Source: Pachyseris speciosa
Taxonomy: Eukaryota > Cnidaria > Anthozoa > Scleractinia > Pachyseridae
Reading direction: 5' to 3'
Length of the DNA stretch: 64,000 bases
NCBI GenBank assembly: GCA_016490735.1
Contig: JAEMWC010000074.1
Coordinates: 511,501-575,500, forward strand
Part shown: one piece after another, positions 10,860-23,925 of the stretch
Layout of the letters: each line of letters starts with the position of its first letter
Numbering within the stretch: the first letter of the stretch is position 1
Program-made: the position numbers and the translations under genes
Notes under the pieces: generated by a model
Seen by the model: the letters and a program-made list of their open reading frames with translations, nothing else
Database searches by the model: none
What the model was told of the DNA's origin: nothing

Positions 10860-13219
10860 ATCCAAAGTACGATTATATAGGAAAGCTCAGTTCAATTGTA
10901 ATGCCTTCCTGGCCACTCAAAGCAGTAACCAGACCGGTAAACGCGTATCCAAAGTACGATTATATAGGAAAGCTCAGTTCAAGTGTAATGCCTTCCTGGC
11001 CGCTCAAAGCAGTAACCAGACCGGTAGACGCGTATCCAAAGTACGATTATATAGGAAAGCTCAGTTCAAGTGTAATGCCTTCCTGGCTGCTCAAAGCAGT
11101 AACCAGACCGGTAAACGTGTATCCAAAGTACGATTATATAGGAAAGCTCAGTTCAAGTGTAATGCCTTCCTGGCCGCTCAAAGCAGTAACCAGACCGGTA
11201 GACGCGTATCCAAAGTACGATTATATAGGAAAGCTCAGTTCAAGTGTAATGCCTTCCTGGCCACTCAAAGCAGTAACCAGACCGGTAAACGTGTATCCAA
11301 AGTACGATTATATAGAAAAGCTCAGTTCAAGTGTAATGCCTTCCTGGCCACTCAAAGCAGTAACCAGACCGTTAAACGCGTATCCAAAGTACGATTATAT
11401 AGGAAAGCTCAGTTCAAGTGTAATGCCTTCCTGGCTGCTCGAAGCAGTAACCAGACCGGTAAACGTGTATCCAAAGTACGATTATATAGGAAAGCTCAGT
11501 TCAAGTGTAATGCCTTCCTGGCCGCTCAAAGCAGTAACCAGACCGGTAGACGCGTATCCAAAGTACGATTATATAGGAAAGCTCAGTTCAAGTGTAATGC
11601 CTTCCTGGCCACTCAAAGCAGTAACCAGACCGGTAAACGTGTATCCAAAGTACGATTATATAGGAAAGCTCAGTTCAAGTGTAATGCTTTCCTGGCCACT
11701 CAAAGCAGTAACCAGACCGTTAAACGCGTATCCAAAGTACGATTATATAGGAAAGCTCAGTTCAAGTGTAATGCCTTCCTGGCCGCTCAAAGCAGTAACC
11801 AGACCGGTAAACGCGTATCCAAAGTGCGATTATACTGGAAAGCTCAGTTTAAGTGTAATGCCTTCCTGGCCACTCAAAGCAGTAACCAGACCGGTAAACG
11901 CGTATCCAAAGTACGATTAAATAGGAAAGCTCAGTTCAAGTGTGATGCCTTCCTGGCCGCTCAAAGCAGTAACCAGACCGGTAGACGCGTATCCAAAGTA
12001 CGATTATATAGGAAAGCTCAGTTCAAGTGTAATGCCTTCCTGGCTGCTCAAAGCAGTAACCAGACCGTTAAACGCGTATCCAAAGTACGATTATATAGAA
12101 AAGCTCAGTTCAAGTGTAATGCCTTCCTGGCCACTCAAAGCAGTAACCAGACCGGTAAACGCGTATCCAAAGTACGATTATATAGGAAAGCTCAGTTCAA
12201 GTGTAATGCCTTCCTGGCCACTCAAAGCAGTAACCAGACCGGTAAACGCGTATCCAAAGTACGATTATATAGAAAAGCTCAGTTCAAGTGTAATGCCTTC
12301 CTGGCCACTCAAACCAGTAACCAGACCGGTAAACGCGTATCCAAAGTACGATTATATAGGAAAGCTCAGTTCAAGTGTAATGCCTTCCTGGCCGCTCAAA
12401 GCAGTAACCAGACCGGTAGACGCGTATCCAAAGTACGATTATATAGGAAAGCTCAGTTCAAGTGTAATGCCTTCCTGGCTGCTCAAAGCAGTAACCAGAC
12501 CGGTAAACGTGTATCCAAAGTACGATTATATAGGAAAGCTCAGTTCAAGTGTAATGCCTTCCTGGCCGCTCAAAGCAGTAACCAGACCGGTAGACGCGTA
12601 TCCAAAGTACGATTATATAGGAAAGCTCAGTTCAAGTGTAATGCCTTCCTGGCCACTCAAAGCAGTAACCAGACCGGTAAACGTGTATCCAAAGTACGAT
12701 TATATAGAAAAGCTCAGTTCAAGTGTAATGCCTTCCTGGCCACTCAAAGCAGTAACCAGACCGTTAAACGCGTATCCAAAGTACGATTATGTAGGAAAGC
12801 TCAGTTCAAGTGTAATGCCTTCCTGGCCGCTCAAAGCAGTAACCAGACCGGTAAACGCGTATCCAAAATGCGATTATACTGGAAAGCTCAGTTTAAGTGT
12901 AATGCCTTCCTGGCCACTCAAAGCAGTAACCAGACCGGTAAACGCGTATCCAAAGTACGATTAAATAGGAAAGCTCAGTTCAAGTGTGATGCCTTCCTGG
13001 CCGCTCAAAGCAGTAACCAGACCGGTAGACGCGTATCCAAAGTACGATTATATAGGAAAGCTCAGTTCAAGTGTAATGCCTTCCTGGCTTCTCAAAGCAG
13101 TAACCAGACCGTTAAACGTGTATCCAAAGTACGATTATATAGAAAAGCTCAGTTCAAGTGTAATGCCTTCCTGGCCACTCAAAGCAGTAACCAGACCGTT
13201 AAACGCGTATCCAAAGTAC
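10860..13219 (+). repeat. 87-bp satellite array, ~27 copies, with a 12-monomer higher-order repeat
   Basis: The tandem unit is 87 bp (TCCAAAGTACGATTATATAG...CGGTAAACGCGTA). It is a multiple of three without stops in several frames, so long spurious ORFs of 340-489 residues arise. Variants (GGTAGACGCG, GTTAAACGCG, GGCTGCTC, TATAGAAAAG) alternate in order. A marked variant pair (CGATTATACTGG then GATTAAATAGG) occurs at 11827 and again at 12871, exactly 1044 bp = 12 x 87 apart. A partial unit recurs at 13479-13570. I do not regard any of this as coding. Confidence 0.95.
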
Positions 13220-13515
13220 TTCTCATTGTACTTTTTTTGTCTCGAAAAAACGCAACAAAAGTTTACCGATCCTGCCTCAGGCCCGGTATGTAAATCTATG
13301 TATTGTATTCAACACGACAGAAATTCGACGTTTGAAACGTACCGCATTTCTGCCGCGAATAATGCGACAAGACCAGTCGAACTTGCAGCAGAAACTCGGC
13401 AGCTAATTCAGACGTCGAATTTAATTAGCTTAGTTGAATTCGACAGAAATGCGACGTATGAACCGGACCTTACTGATCCAAAGTACGATTATATAGGAAA
13501 GCTCAGTTCAATTGT
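13216..13515 (+). repeat. Direct duplication of the left flank of the satellite
   Basis: About 300 bp nearly identical to 10605-10900 (TTCTCATTGTACTTTTTTTG through CCGGACCTTACTGATCC), followed by one 87-bp unit. The whole array therefore looks like a tandem duplication that included its flank. Confidence 0.9.
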
Positions 13516-13789
13516 AATGCCTTCCTGGCCGCTCAAAGCAGTAACCAGACCGGTAGACGCGTATCCAAAGTTCATTCTTGCACAACATTCGGACTCATTT
13601 TCCGATAAATTTAAATTATCAAGTACTTTGATTATGGAAAGTTAAGTTTAAAATGAAACGGAAATTGTCTTTTGTAAAGGAAAATAAATTGGTTGCACAG
13701 GAAAACTGATAAACTAAGATTACACGGTCGGTGTTATGCGGTAAGGGCGGCCATTGTACACGTCATCGAACAAAGTAACGCAGTTGAAC

Positions 13790-14580
13790 TCGGGAAGATT
13801 CTGAAGCAGTATAATTTTCATGAGTGGAGCGATCTAATTATCTCTTAGCCTCCTTCGCAGACGTCTTTGGGCTCGTCACGCGTTCCTTGCCCACGAACCT
13901 CTGCTGAACTGAACTACCACTTCCGTTCGCGGCGGTTAGCCAATCGTAGTTCGTTTTCCAATTTATGGAAAGTAGGACTTCGACCCCTGGATTATTTTCA
14001 CAGATGATGCACGTGAATCGGGTGTCGATTTCCATTCTTACGCAGCTCGTTATTGGTTTCTTCAAAACAAAGGCTAACCGCCGACGAACGGAAGTGGCAG
14101 TTCAGTTCAGCAGACGTTCGTGGACAAGGAACGCGTGACGAGCCCAAAGACGTCTGCGAAGGAGGCTAATTATCTCTAAGAACGAAGTGACCTTGTCATG
14201 AGTGACCATCCTTTCCGCTTCCCGTGCGTTTTATTTTCGATATCGCATCTCAGCCCGGAACCTCGAAACTACATAAAAACAGTCATGCTCAAGCAGTAAG
14301 CTTTGTTAAAGACTCAATAATTTCAATCGCTGGGTGAAGTGGAGCGATGTAATAATCTCTCGGAAGGAAATGATCTTGTTTTGAGTGACCATCCTCTCCG
14401 CTTCCCGCGCGTTTATTTTCGAGATCGCGTTGTCAGCCCGGAACAACAAAGTACATAAATATGGTCATACTCAAGCAGTCCCAATTTTCATCAAGCAGTA
14501 AGCTTTGCCAAAGACTTTAATAATTTCAAGCGTTAGGTGAAGTTGAGTGATCTAGTTATCTTTTGTTGGGAAGTGACCTT
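13790..14580 (+). repeat. ~170-bp direct repeat, 3-4 diverged copies
   Basis: The module 'AAGCAGTAAGCTTTG..AAAGACT..AATAATTTCAA..GTGAAGT.GAG.GAT' plus 'GACCATCCT.TCCGCTTCCCG.GCG' recurs at about 13800, 14190, 14345 and 14520. The first copy is split by the MITE at 13846-14168. Confidence 0.7.
13846..14168. mobile_element. Mutator-like MITE with 9-bp target duplication
   Basis: A 323-bp element with inverted ends TAGCCTCCTTCGCAGACGTC and its complement, arms about 90 bp. It is flanked by ATTATCTCT at 13837-13845 and 14169-14177. A 9-bp duplication is typical of Mutator-like elements. No transposase. Confidence 0.88.
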
Positions 14581-14822
14581 AAACCCTTGCTGGAGTAGCA
14601 TTCTTTCTCCTGTTCACGTGCGTTTTATTTCGCAAATCGCCTTCTCAGCCGGGGACAGACTAATCATGTATGCGTGGTTGTATTCTTGCACCCAATTTCA
14701 CGTTGTATTAACCTTGTTTGATAAATAATTAGCCGCTTTTTTAATCTAATAGTGCTGACCAAACAGGCGCGCACCTGATATTCTTCATTAATTTTGTTAC
14801 GTTTTGTTTTCGTCTGTTACAG

Positions 14823-14896
14823 GATTTGGGGTCGGAGGGATGGCGACTGTTCACAAAGAGGGAATTAAAAGAAAAGGGTGTTGCATTTGACAAGGA
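14823..14896 (+). CDS. Candidate downstream exon of the NLR gene
   Basis: TGTTACAG|GATTTG at 14822 and AAGGA|GTAAGTT at 14897 enclose 74 bp that open in phase 0, matching the phase-0 donor at 8293, and encode a charged helix (DLGSEGWRLFTKRELKEKG). If correct, the satellite and MITE occupy a 6.5 kb intron. Inference from splice signals and phase only. Confidence 0.45.
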
Positions 14897-17800
14897 GTAA
14901 GTTCAAACGTGTCTCACAGTATTGATGATACTCCAAAAGACCTAGCGGTACTTAATCAACACATTTTTAATTGGTTACCAAGAGACCTGAACACCACTGA
15001 TCTCCACAAAGATACATAGACTGCAATGTAGGTAGAAGAAGATAGGGCCCGTGTGCACTGAGCCAATCCTTTATTTGTCTCTGCTATTCCACTGTGAAAC
15101 TCGCCCACAGTGCATTAGGGTAGTTTTCTGCATCAAAATCAAAGATCAGTCGTCTCTCTCCAGCGCGCTAGAAGTAAATTAATAGGTTTTCTCACCTTAA
15201 AAGCTTAATTCAAAGAGTAACAAACAGCCATCTGGACATTTTAAACTCAACTACCACAGAAGTACACTGTTTCCTTGAGGTGCAGGCGTGTTTCATTGGG
15301 GTGACTGTGCTTTATCCTGACGTTCAAGCGCTTCACCAAAATTTTGTTGTCCGTTGAGGAAGCGAAACTGCGCTTTGAAGTTTGACGAATTTGGCAAGAT
15401 TTGGTAGGGTTTCAAAACAGCTTATGCACTTGTAAAACCCAGTTTTGACGAAATGATCGTTAAGTAAATACAAACTTCGCTCAGTGCGGTCGGGTACTTA
15501 TGCTCATGTGCGACTTGTTTCAGCTACGCAACTGACCACATCTAAAATCCATCCTGTTATGGTGAAACCTGTTTGAAGAGTCGCTGTATGAAGGTTCCAT
15601 TCTCTTTTGCAAGCGAATGAGTGAAATAGCACTGTAATGTCCCAAGAAAAACTTCACTACTTGAACTGCCCAAGAGTTACAAAAATACTAACAAGTTTTG
15701 TTTTAACAGTCAACCGCCTCCACTTCTTAACCCTACCGGGAGTTTGGACGGAGAGACCTCTAACACTTGAGACCGAGGTGATTGCTCTCTCTTGGCCCAA
15801 TTGCTCGAAACATAGTTAGTGCTAACAAGTGTTAAATACCATGACAGCCTATAGCTTTTCATACATCTTAACCAGTGGTTAGCACTACATATCAAACTTT
15901 GTGTTTAATTTTTGGTAGATAATGGCACTGGATTAACTTCCTTTTATGGGCATTTTTATTGTTTGCAGCTTTGAGGCTCTTTTGTTTCTAGAACAAAAGT
16001 TTGTAAGAACCGACGCTTAGCAAATTTCCGAGCGCGAGATTTAAAATCTTCGTTGACACCAGATGTCACCCTTCTCGGGGTGGGGTAAGGACGCTTTCAT
16101 GGCCGTTGTGCATTGTCTTCTGTCTTTGTCTCTTGATCGTCAACAAACCATTAATTGACAAAAACTCTACTTTCCATGAAGAAGCGCGTGCCGCCAACCT
16201 TTGTCAGGTCTTGTGCGCAGCATGAATGAAGTTCTAATGAAGACATTTCTTCAGCTTTTTCTGCGAATTGCTAATAAAGAAACGTTACCGACCTGTAACA
16301 TTTTTTAAGCGTAACTTAGCGTCTTTGAACTTCGAGCTTAGTTGACTCCATTGTTTTCTGGTTGCCATGAATGGTCAGTGAGTACTAGTTATGCTAATGA
16401 GTAAATGGTTATACAGACGCGTGCACTTGAAAACAATCAATCCGCTTTTGTCACTTGACAAGAATCATTTCGCTCACGTTATGAGAAGAGATCGTCGAGA
16501 AAGAAGTTTTTTAGAAAACGCCAGCGAACAAGGTACTGAACACGACCGTGTGCGTCCGTACGCTTATCGAACACTTTCGATACTTCATAAAACTTACTCA
16601 TGTTTCTTTGCTCTTCTCTCAATCAAAGTGATTATAACTTGCGTTTACGAGAGTTTTATATGCAAGCATCATGAATAAAATTTATGGGCTTTTCAACTGA
16701 AGATCAATACTGTTAATTAGTGTATGGTCCGCCCCCGTTTATCTTTGAACAGCGTCGCGCGCGCAGGGATTAAAGACAAATCTGCGACAAACCTGCGACA
16801 AACGTGAGCGCGCGCTAGGTCGGGGAGTCGTCACGAAAAAAAAGATGGAAAAAAAAAACACAGTTTGGGAAGGCAATTCCAAACCATTCAAACTATTTTT
16901 TTTTTACTAAGTGAATGCGACGAGAAAGATTTTTGCTTCAGAAGTTTTGGCCAACCGGAGAATAAAATCACTGAAACGGAAAAAGGTGCGAAAATCGCAC
17001 CTTTTGCCTTCAACAGCGATGTTTACTTGCTTTAATAAACCAAAAAACAAAAAACGCAAGGTCTAACAATAATTTAAGTAAGCCCGCGTTTTCACGCACT
17101 CTCGACATCAAGCGTTGTGCCTTCATTGTATTTTTTTCTTCCTTTCCTTTTTTTTACTGAGTTGTTTTTAGCAATGGAAAAATTGGTGTAAAGCGAAATC
17201 ATTTAAACGTGAAAAGGTGCAAAAGCAAAAACTTGTCTTCTTGCCGATCGACAACAGTTCTGTTTTCGTTTATCGTTTTCGTAGATCCATGCGCAATTGG
17301 TAAATAATTATTAAGCCATTCACGAATTAGCATAGCGTATAAAGCATATTAAACTGAGATAAAACATAGCAGCCGGCCCGTTCTTATCGCTTTCAGCTCC
17401 TCATCGCCGCTTGGTCGCCAAAGCATGAGCTAAAAAATACTAGACGACTAAAGTAAAAGTAAAGTACGGTTACTTTTACTTTAGTCGGTTAGGCTGGGTA
17501 AGGCCGAAACATGTGTGCTCGGTATGACAAAAGCTTAGTCAAACCTGCTGACGTACCCCCAGTTAGTTTGTCTTCGTTTTCCTAAGTAGGCTACCGTTGG
17601 GAAAAATTTGTCATCAGTGACAAGTTCCGACTGAACACGATTTGATCCGATTATAATCTCGCGAAACAGGACGGAAAAATCCCTACGGACATACAACAAA
17701 AGGCTTATTGTCTTAAAAAATTTAAACCATAACAATAGGCAAAGTTTGATATGAACCATGCTTCAAGCAACTCAGCCCTGGACGCAGAAGGCAGTGAAAC

Positions 17801-18520
17801 CGGAGATGCTGATAAGAGATTCAGACGTCTTTTCACCAGTAAAATGGTGGCCCTGTGTCATCCGTTTAAACAGGGTACCACTCAGTGGTGTGGTCAGTCG
17901 CATAGCTGAAACTACTCTTACGAATCAGGAAAGAGTCGAGCTCAAAGCCGTGTCGTCGTCATAAACCACGACACTGAGTAATTACTAAAAGTCGTGCCAA
18001 CTGTAACTAACCCATCATAGACTCCGCTCGCACAATAGTTATGCGTAGCAGGGTGAACATAGCTTGATTCAAAACAGACAAAATTAAATATGTTTATTGA
18101 ACACAGCATGGCGTTATACCCTGGAAGGTGAAGTAGATCTTCGAGTTTGATCGTGTTCTTGATTTAAAATCAAATCTGCGCGGCGCGTCGTAAAACCCGT
18201 CACTGGTTTACAATGGATTGTTACTCCTCAGTGGACTGACAAAGTAGCACCATGTGTGCCTTTTAAGACGCTATGCCGTTTCCAGGCGTGGTTTATCTTT
18301 TCATGTAGTGTAAGAAACGCCTTGAGTTGATATAGGACGCATGCGTAGGCAGCTCGACCCACAGATGGATGCATTCCAATCTCGAACCCAGTGTCTTCGT
18401 TTCCGTTCACAAGCGATCTGGAAAACGAGGGAGCTCCGCACTCTGTTATGCAGGGTTCATGTTACGATTCTTAAGGAGTGTTTAGCAGTTTTCAAGGCTT
18501 ACAGGTGACATATCGGCTTT
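14897..18520. other. Non-coding stretch, no gene recognised
   Basis: Only short unsupported frames. A 17-bp inverted repeat with a 7-nt loop lies at 17447-17487 (GACTAAAGTAAAAGTAA/TTACTTTTACTTTAGTC). Confidence 0.5.
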
Positions 18521-18523
18521 GTA

Positions 18524-21276
18524 AAACATAGACAACTAAAACTTAGCGATAAAAAAGAACAACGTTTCGGTGACATCGCGGCACCATTTTCAAGTTCAAA
18601 TGCATTAAAGTAAACTGTCAGAAAATTATTGGCTAAAGATTAACATACTACTTAATTAAATATGCAATGCCACGCAAATAGTGTTGCTTCAATTGAGTCC
18701 GACTGGACATTGAGAGATAGTGTTAATTCTCTAATTAGCAGCATTTCATGTACTAAACAATCGAACTTATTCGTGCACTTCTTAAGGACGGAAAATGTCT
18801 GTCAAATTCTTTGGATCTATCGAATTCTGGATCTATCGAATGCCTTCGTCTCTGTCAGAATTTCGATCTTACACCAACTTTGCCAACCTCGATCAAGACA
18901 AATGCCGCAAATGGAAACAATCTTCTGACGCTTTCTCGAGGACCATTATCTCTGAAGAACTTCAGGCGAAAGTAAGACAAAGCGCTTCCCTCAAGCTTGA
19001 AATCAACTCAATCTATGATGAGATCCGTGGGACCTGCAGCCCTTTCCGTTATACTTGCATCCCTCAGATAATGACTAATCTTCGCGGGAAATACCACCAG
19101 GAAGTTTTGAACACTCACACTAGGAAAATTTCGCGGTTGTTGTATTAGGAGATGGACGTCGACGAGCTCATATTAAACATCTCATCGTATGAACTATCCT
19201 TCTTTCAAAAATTGGTCCTTTGTCGTGGCTTAAAATTTGCCTTCCCGCAACGGGTATCCTCCACTGACGTAAAGGCCAGCTTCGAAAAAGCGTACTGGAG
19301 GCTCGAGCCCAACCTGCCTGATAACTTCAAAGAGCTTTCTGCTGCAACCCTGCGATCTGTAGCACTTAACTACATCCACAGAAGAGGCCCTAAGCCCCCA
19401 AAATCACTCCTGAAAGCCATCAACCAATTGAAGCGACGCGACGATATTGTCATCACAAAGCCAGACAAAGGTTCGGGAGTTGTTGTCATGGATAAGCCAG
19501 AATATCTGCGCTTGTTATCAGAGGCATCCATGAATGACGCAACCAAATTCAGTGGTTGATCCAGAGAGGCCGAAGACTAGAGGCAGACCACCGAAACAGT
19601 ACCACCCACTCCTTCAAAAGGAGAAAGAGCTGGAATCCATTGTACGTAGAATTCTACCGAAGTCGATAGCTGATTCCGTGCGCCCCACAGGTTCTAGGCT
19701 AGCACACCTGTATGGGTTGCCCAAGACCCACAAAGAACGCCTGGCTATGCGTCCCATCCTATCTGCCACACAGACGTACAACTATGAATTGGCGAAATGG
19801 TTAGAGGAGAAATAGCAGCCCTTATCCTATAACCAGTACACCATAACTGACGTTTTTGAGTTTGCGGACGAAATTCGTCAATTACAGATCAAAAATGGTG
19901 ATATTCTAGTGTCGTATGATGTTTCCTCCCTATTTACCAACGTACCCCTAGCGGAAACAATACAGATACTCGCCGATAAAGCGTTTTTGAATAACTGGTT
20001 CAACGAAACAGACCACCTGAACCTCAGCAGAATGGACCTTGTAGATCTTCTCAGAGCATCTGCCAAAGACCAACTGTTTCAGTTTGACGGCAACTTTATG
20101 AACAGACCGATGGCGTCGCCATGGGCTCACCACTCGGGCCCCTGCTCGCTAATGTTTTCATGGGATCCATAGAAGAAACTCTGGTGCTTGAGGGAAAAAT
20201 GCCTTCATTTTACAAGAGATACGTTGATGACACATTAATTATAATGCCTGACATAACATCAGCGGCTACTTTTCTTCAAGTTCTCAACAACTGCCACTCT
20301 TCAGTGAAGTTCACCATGGAAACAGAGAGTAATGGTCTGCTTCCCTTTCTTGGAATGCAACTACTTAACAGAGCTCCTCATGTTGAGACCAAAGTCTACA
20401 TAAAACCTACTAACACGGGTCTTTTGCTCCATTACCAGAGACATGTTGACATGCGATATAAACGAGGACTTTTGAAAACTATGCTTGACCGTTCGTATCG
20501 CTTATCATTGTATTGGTCTTATTTTTCTGAAGAATGTCACCGTTTGAGGGCAGTGTTCTCCCGGCTGAAATATCCACAACACCTTATCAACTCTACAGTC
20601 AGGTCGTTTGTTGCCTCGAAAGTTGAAGACCCGCAACCAATACCTGCCCCAAAAGAGAACCCAACGGTCCGAATAGTCCTGCCCTTCAAAGACCAGGATT
20701 CCGCAGACTTAGTCCGCAAACAGCTGAAAGACCTGAGCCTGAAAACCCACATAGTCATTCAACCGGTTTTTGTCAGCAATAAGATCCAGTGAGAGATAAA
20801 AGTGCAAGAGAAGAAACCGCCTATTGTTAACCAACAGCGTGTAATTGATAAATTTCAATGTGACTTGTGCGATGCAAGTTATGTAAGCTATACTCTCAGG
20901 CACTTGCACCAACGTGCGGCCGAACACACTAAACGGTCCTGTTCCATTGGCAAGCACCTCATTAACGATCACTTTATTGTCCCGAAAGACCTTGAAAGAC
21001 ATTTTTCCGTCTTTAAGAAGTGCACGAATAAGTTCGATTGTTTAGTACATGAAATGCTGCTAACTAGGGAATTAACACCATCTCTCAATGTCCAGTCGGA
21101 CTCAATTCATGCAACATTATTTGCGTGGCATTGCATATTTAATTAAGTAGTATGTTAATCTTTAGCCAATAATTTTCTGACAGTTTACTTTAATGCATTT
21201 GAACTTGAAAATGGTGCCACGATGTCACCGAAACGTTGTTCTTTTTTATCGCTAATTTTTACTTGTCTATGTTTTA
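18524..21276 (+). mobile_element. Penelope-like retroelement with ~200-bp inverted terminal repeats, inactive
   Basis: The ends at 18524-18718 and 21071-21276 are near-perfect inverted copies (AACATAGACA...TTGAGTCCGACTGGACATTGAGAG). Between them, plus-strand fragments encode Penelope-type reverse transcriptase and a C-terminal GIY-YIG-like region in the expected order. The 3' coding end runs into the right repeat. I saw no unambiguous target duplication. Confidence 0.85.
18795..21146 (+). pseudogene. Penelope-like RT/GIY-YIG polyprotein, broken
   Basis: Fragments in order: N-terminal region (18795-19148); RT fingers with 'VITKPDKGSGVVVMDK' (19152-19559); 'RLAHLYGLPKTHK' and 'MRPILSA' (19534-19815); 'SYDVSSLFTNVPL' (19909 on); 'MGSPLGPLLANVFM' and the catalytic YVDDT at about 20220 (20121-20792); then an endonuclease-like region with CDLCDASYVSYT (20802-21146). 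Order and motifs are those of Penelope-like RTs, which end in GIY-YIG. Breaks: frameshift near 19545, stop at 19813, frameshift near 20110, in-frame TGA at 20790. It cannot make a full-length protein as it stands. Confidence 0.85.
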
Positions 21277-21724
21277 CTAAGCCGTTTCTTATAAACATAT
21301 CGGCTTTGGCTAAAATATATGTAAACATTTTATAGCTCCCGGAAACATTATATATATTATGATAGATTAAGAGTTTGAATTTTCCCTACGTTACCATTCG
21401 AACGAGATCGAACGTTCGATTAATCGAATCCAATCACGTGATTGGGTTTGTTGGTTGCGCACTGACACAATGGTTTTTATTTGACTATTGTATCGAACAA
21501 GTCAAGATGTGCGAATCTTTACGTTGGGCATTTCTTCATTAATGAAGTTTTTGAAAGTTTCGACGTCTTCGTAACATCTTTGTCAGCTTCTGTTGATCGA
21601 CTAACATGTTTTTATGTAGATGCTTATAGCTTATAGTTGATTAGACCGTAAATATTGTAAAAGTTAAGCCGCGAGCTTGACGCTCGCTGTGAACGAATAT
21701 GTATGGGTTATTGGCCAAGCGTGA

Positions 21725-21767
21725 GGTCAAGATGGCGGGATATTGGCCAAGTTTTTTTTTTTGCGTA

Positions 21768-21800
<33 letters not shown>

Positions 21801-21841
21801 CACGCAAAAAAAGAACGAGGCTAATATCCCGCCATCTTGAC
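21725..21841. repeat. Fold-back repeat
   Basis: GTCAAGATGGCGGGATATTGG...GGTCCATAAA forms an inverted repeat (arms about 50 bp, with mismatches) around GAGACGAAGTCGA. Probably a MITE; family unknown. The rest of 21280-23050 holds no gene I can support. Confidence 0.6.
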
Positions 21842-23041
21842 CGAACAAGCTTGGTCAATAAAAGATTTATTATATGACTCAAAGGACGCTATTAAAAGAC
21901 AGTAAAACGCGGGACGAACGGGCTATCCCGAGCGGTCAAGTTGGCTCCATCTTGACCTCGCGGGTAGCCAATCACAGCAGGAGAATTGATTCATCTTGAC
22001 CGCTGAGACAGCCAGTCATATAATAATATATCATGTTGCTTTATTTCACTGTGCATAATTTGAAGCTGCTTTTGCCGGAGACGAAAAGCACCTTAAACTA
22101 AATTATATCATGTAAATTAATCAGAAGATAAATAAACATCGATAAATGTTTATTTGTGATTACAGGCGTCACTGAACTAAATATTATGACAACGTTTTCT
22201 AAGTGGACGGGCGGGGGGTGGGTGTGGGGAGGCCTTTTCTAGTTCCAGTCCTTTCCACACCAGTAAAAACATGAGGCCAAAAGATGCGTCCGTTGGTTGC
22301 CCTGTGTGCGTTCACCTTTTACAAAACATTTCTGGAAGAAAACCTCTCCGAAAATAGATAGAACATGACTTTTTTGGATGTTCTGGCAAAGATTTTTCGG
22401 GAAAAGCGGAACAACTGAAACTGTAGTCCCGTTTTTGCAGTTAGGATTTACCAAACAGAAATTCGTGTTCCATTTACTTTGATTCTAGTTTCAGGCCCTT
22501 TGGTGGCTTCTTCCAGACTCTCTCTGTAAATTAGATTCAATTGCACAAATGAATTTCTCAGCCGGGAAGTTTGTTTACCAATTGCCGTAACAAACAGAGG
22601 CATTCCTAGGACATGTGGTCAGTCCATCGTCCAACCTCCACCCAGAAATATGTTTGTGAACTAACGACTTTCCCGCGCTGCAGTCTGGTACTCTTACCTA
22701 CTAAGATCCATCACAGATCACTTCTCCACGCGATCTAGCTACCATCGATCTCTCTGCCCTTTTCTAAGCTTTTGCACTTTCGTACGTCATAACCCAGTCG
22801 AAGAGATCTCAAAAGCAAGTGTGAACGAAACCTTGCATTCAAATGAAAATCTGTGCGGACGAATATCTTGGCAAAAAGGTTGGCGTGAGTATTAACTTTT
22901 TGTTTTTCACGACTTGCAACGCAACGCCCAAAGTGCATAGTGTGTGAACAGTAGACTAGTCCTATATTTTGCTTATGATTTATTTCATATATCATTCACA
23001 CTCATTTCTTTCATGGGAACATATGAACCCACGATTGACCT

Positions 23042-23056
<15 letters not shown>

Positions 23057-23082
<26 letters not shown>

Positions 23083-23205
23083 ATCGCACCGGTAATCGGG
23101 AGGTCACGGGTTCAAACCCCGTTGAAGTCCTGAAATTTTTTTCAGGCTTCTTTTCGCAATTGCATAAATTGCGTTCACAACTGCGAGGATCATTCTTCAT
23201 TTGAT
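23057..23205 (+). mobile_element. tRNA-derived SINE
   Basis: A 74-nt tRNA-like head (A box TAGCTCAGTTGGTTAGAGC, B box GGTTCAAACC, acceptor ends GGCTTCA/TGAAGTCC) is followed by a tail with a small hairpin (CCTGAAATTTTTTTCAGG) and 'GCAATTGCATAAATTGC'. The anticodon stem has two mismatches and position 33 is C, so a functional tRNA-Thr is unlikely. The minus-strand reading 'GFEPVTSRLPVRCSNQLSYEA' is a familiar SINE artefact in cnidarian protein predictions. Confidence 0.8.
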
Positions 23206-23829
23206 TTTGCTTTTTGCTCGATGTTTTTCAAGCTAAAATCCAGCTTAAAGGTAATGAAAGGTCCCACTCGTTACTAAAGTGCCAGGATCTCTTCAAAGAC
23301 GTGTTATTCATTAGCAATAAAACTGAAATCAAGGTAACACTAACCGAGCGACAGCTTAGACGTGTTCTGAACAACTTAATTGGCCCTGCAGAGACTCGCA
23401 TTTTGCGAAGTATTAAAAAGCGGCAGTGAGAGTGAAAAATGTAAGAATATTGGCTATCTTAGCTGGCAGTGAGGACAGTATTTGCGCTTCATCTGGCAAA
23501 GGTGTTAAGTTGCTTTAGGGTTTTAAGGCCCCAAACATTTGAAAAGAGCCTCTGTAGGTTCACAGCTTTATACAGTTTTCCTAAAGACCAAAGGTGGCTT
23601 TTAATTATCCTTGCAGATAAAGTAATTGTATGGTTGTTATTAACCTAAAGATCACGACGAATGTCCAAGAATGTCACAAGCTTGTGGAGACTGATTCTAT
23701 TCTCCTTCCCAGATCTTCTTGCACTCAAGAGTAATACATCGGGTCAGGAGCCCATCTCCAGGAGCGTACAACTCCCTTACTAAGCCTATGTCACGGCAGT
23801 GTTACAGACCGATTAAAATATCTTTTCCC

Positions 23830-23925
23830 GTGAAAAAGGGCAACGAGTTCGGCAACGGCAACCATAGCGCCACAAAACAATAGGTCTAATGAGCGAAGAC
23901 AAAGGCTCTGCACGTGCAGATACTT
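23830..23925. mobile_element. Fragment of the MITE family present at 51173-51909
   Basis: GGCAACG...GCCACAAAACAATAGG.CTAATGAGC and CTCTGCACGTGCAG match the interior of the paired MITE copies near 51.6 kb. Confidence 0.55.

Noticed and set aside
10610..13645. ORFs of 436, 489, 340 and 219 residues
   Set aside because: They are frames through an 87-bp satellite without stops; two frames are open over the same DNA and there is no domain. Repeat artefact.
23057..23130. Functional tRNA-Thr (GGT)
   Set aside because: The anticodon stem has two mismatches, position 33 is C, and the head is joined to a SINE tail.
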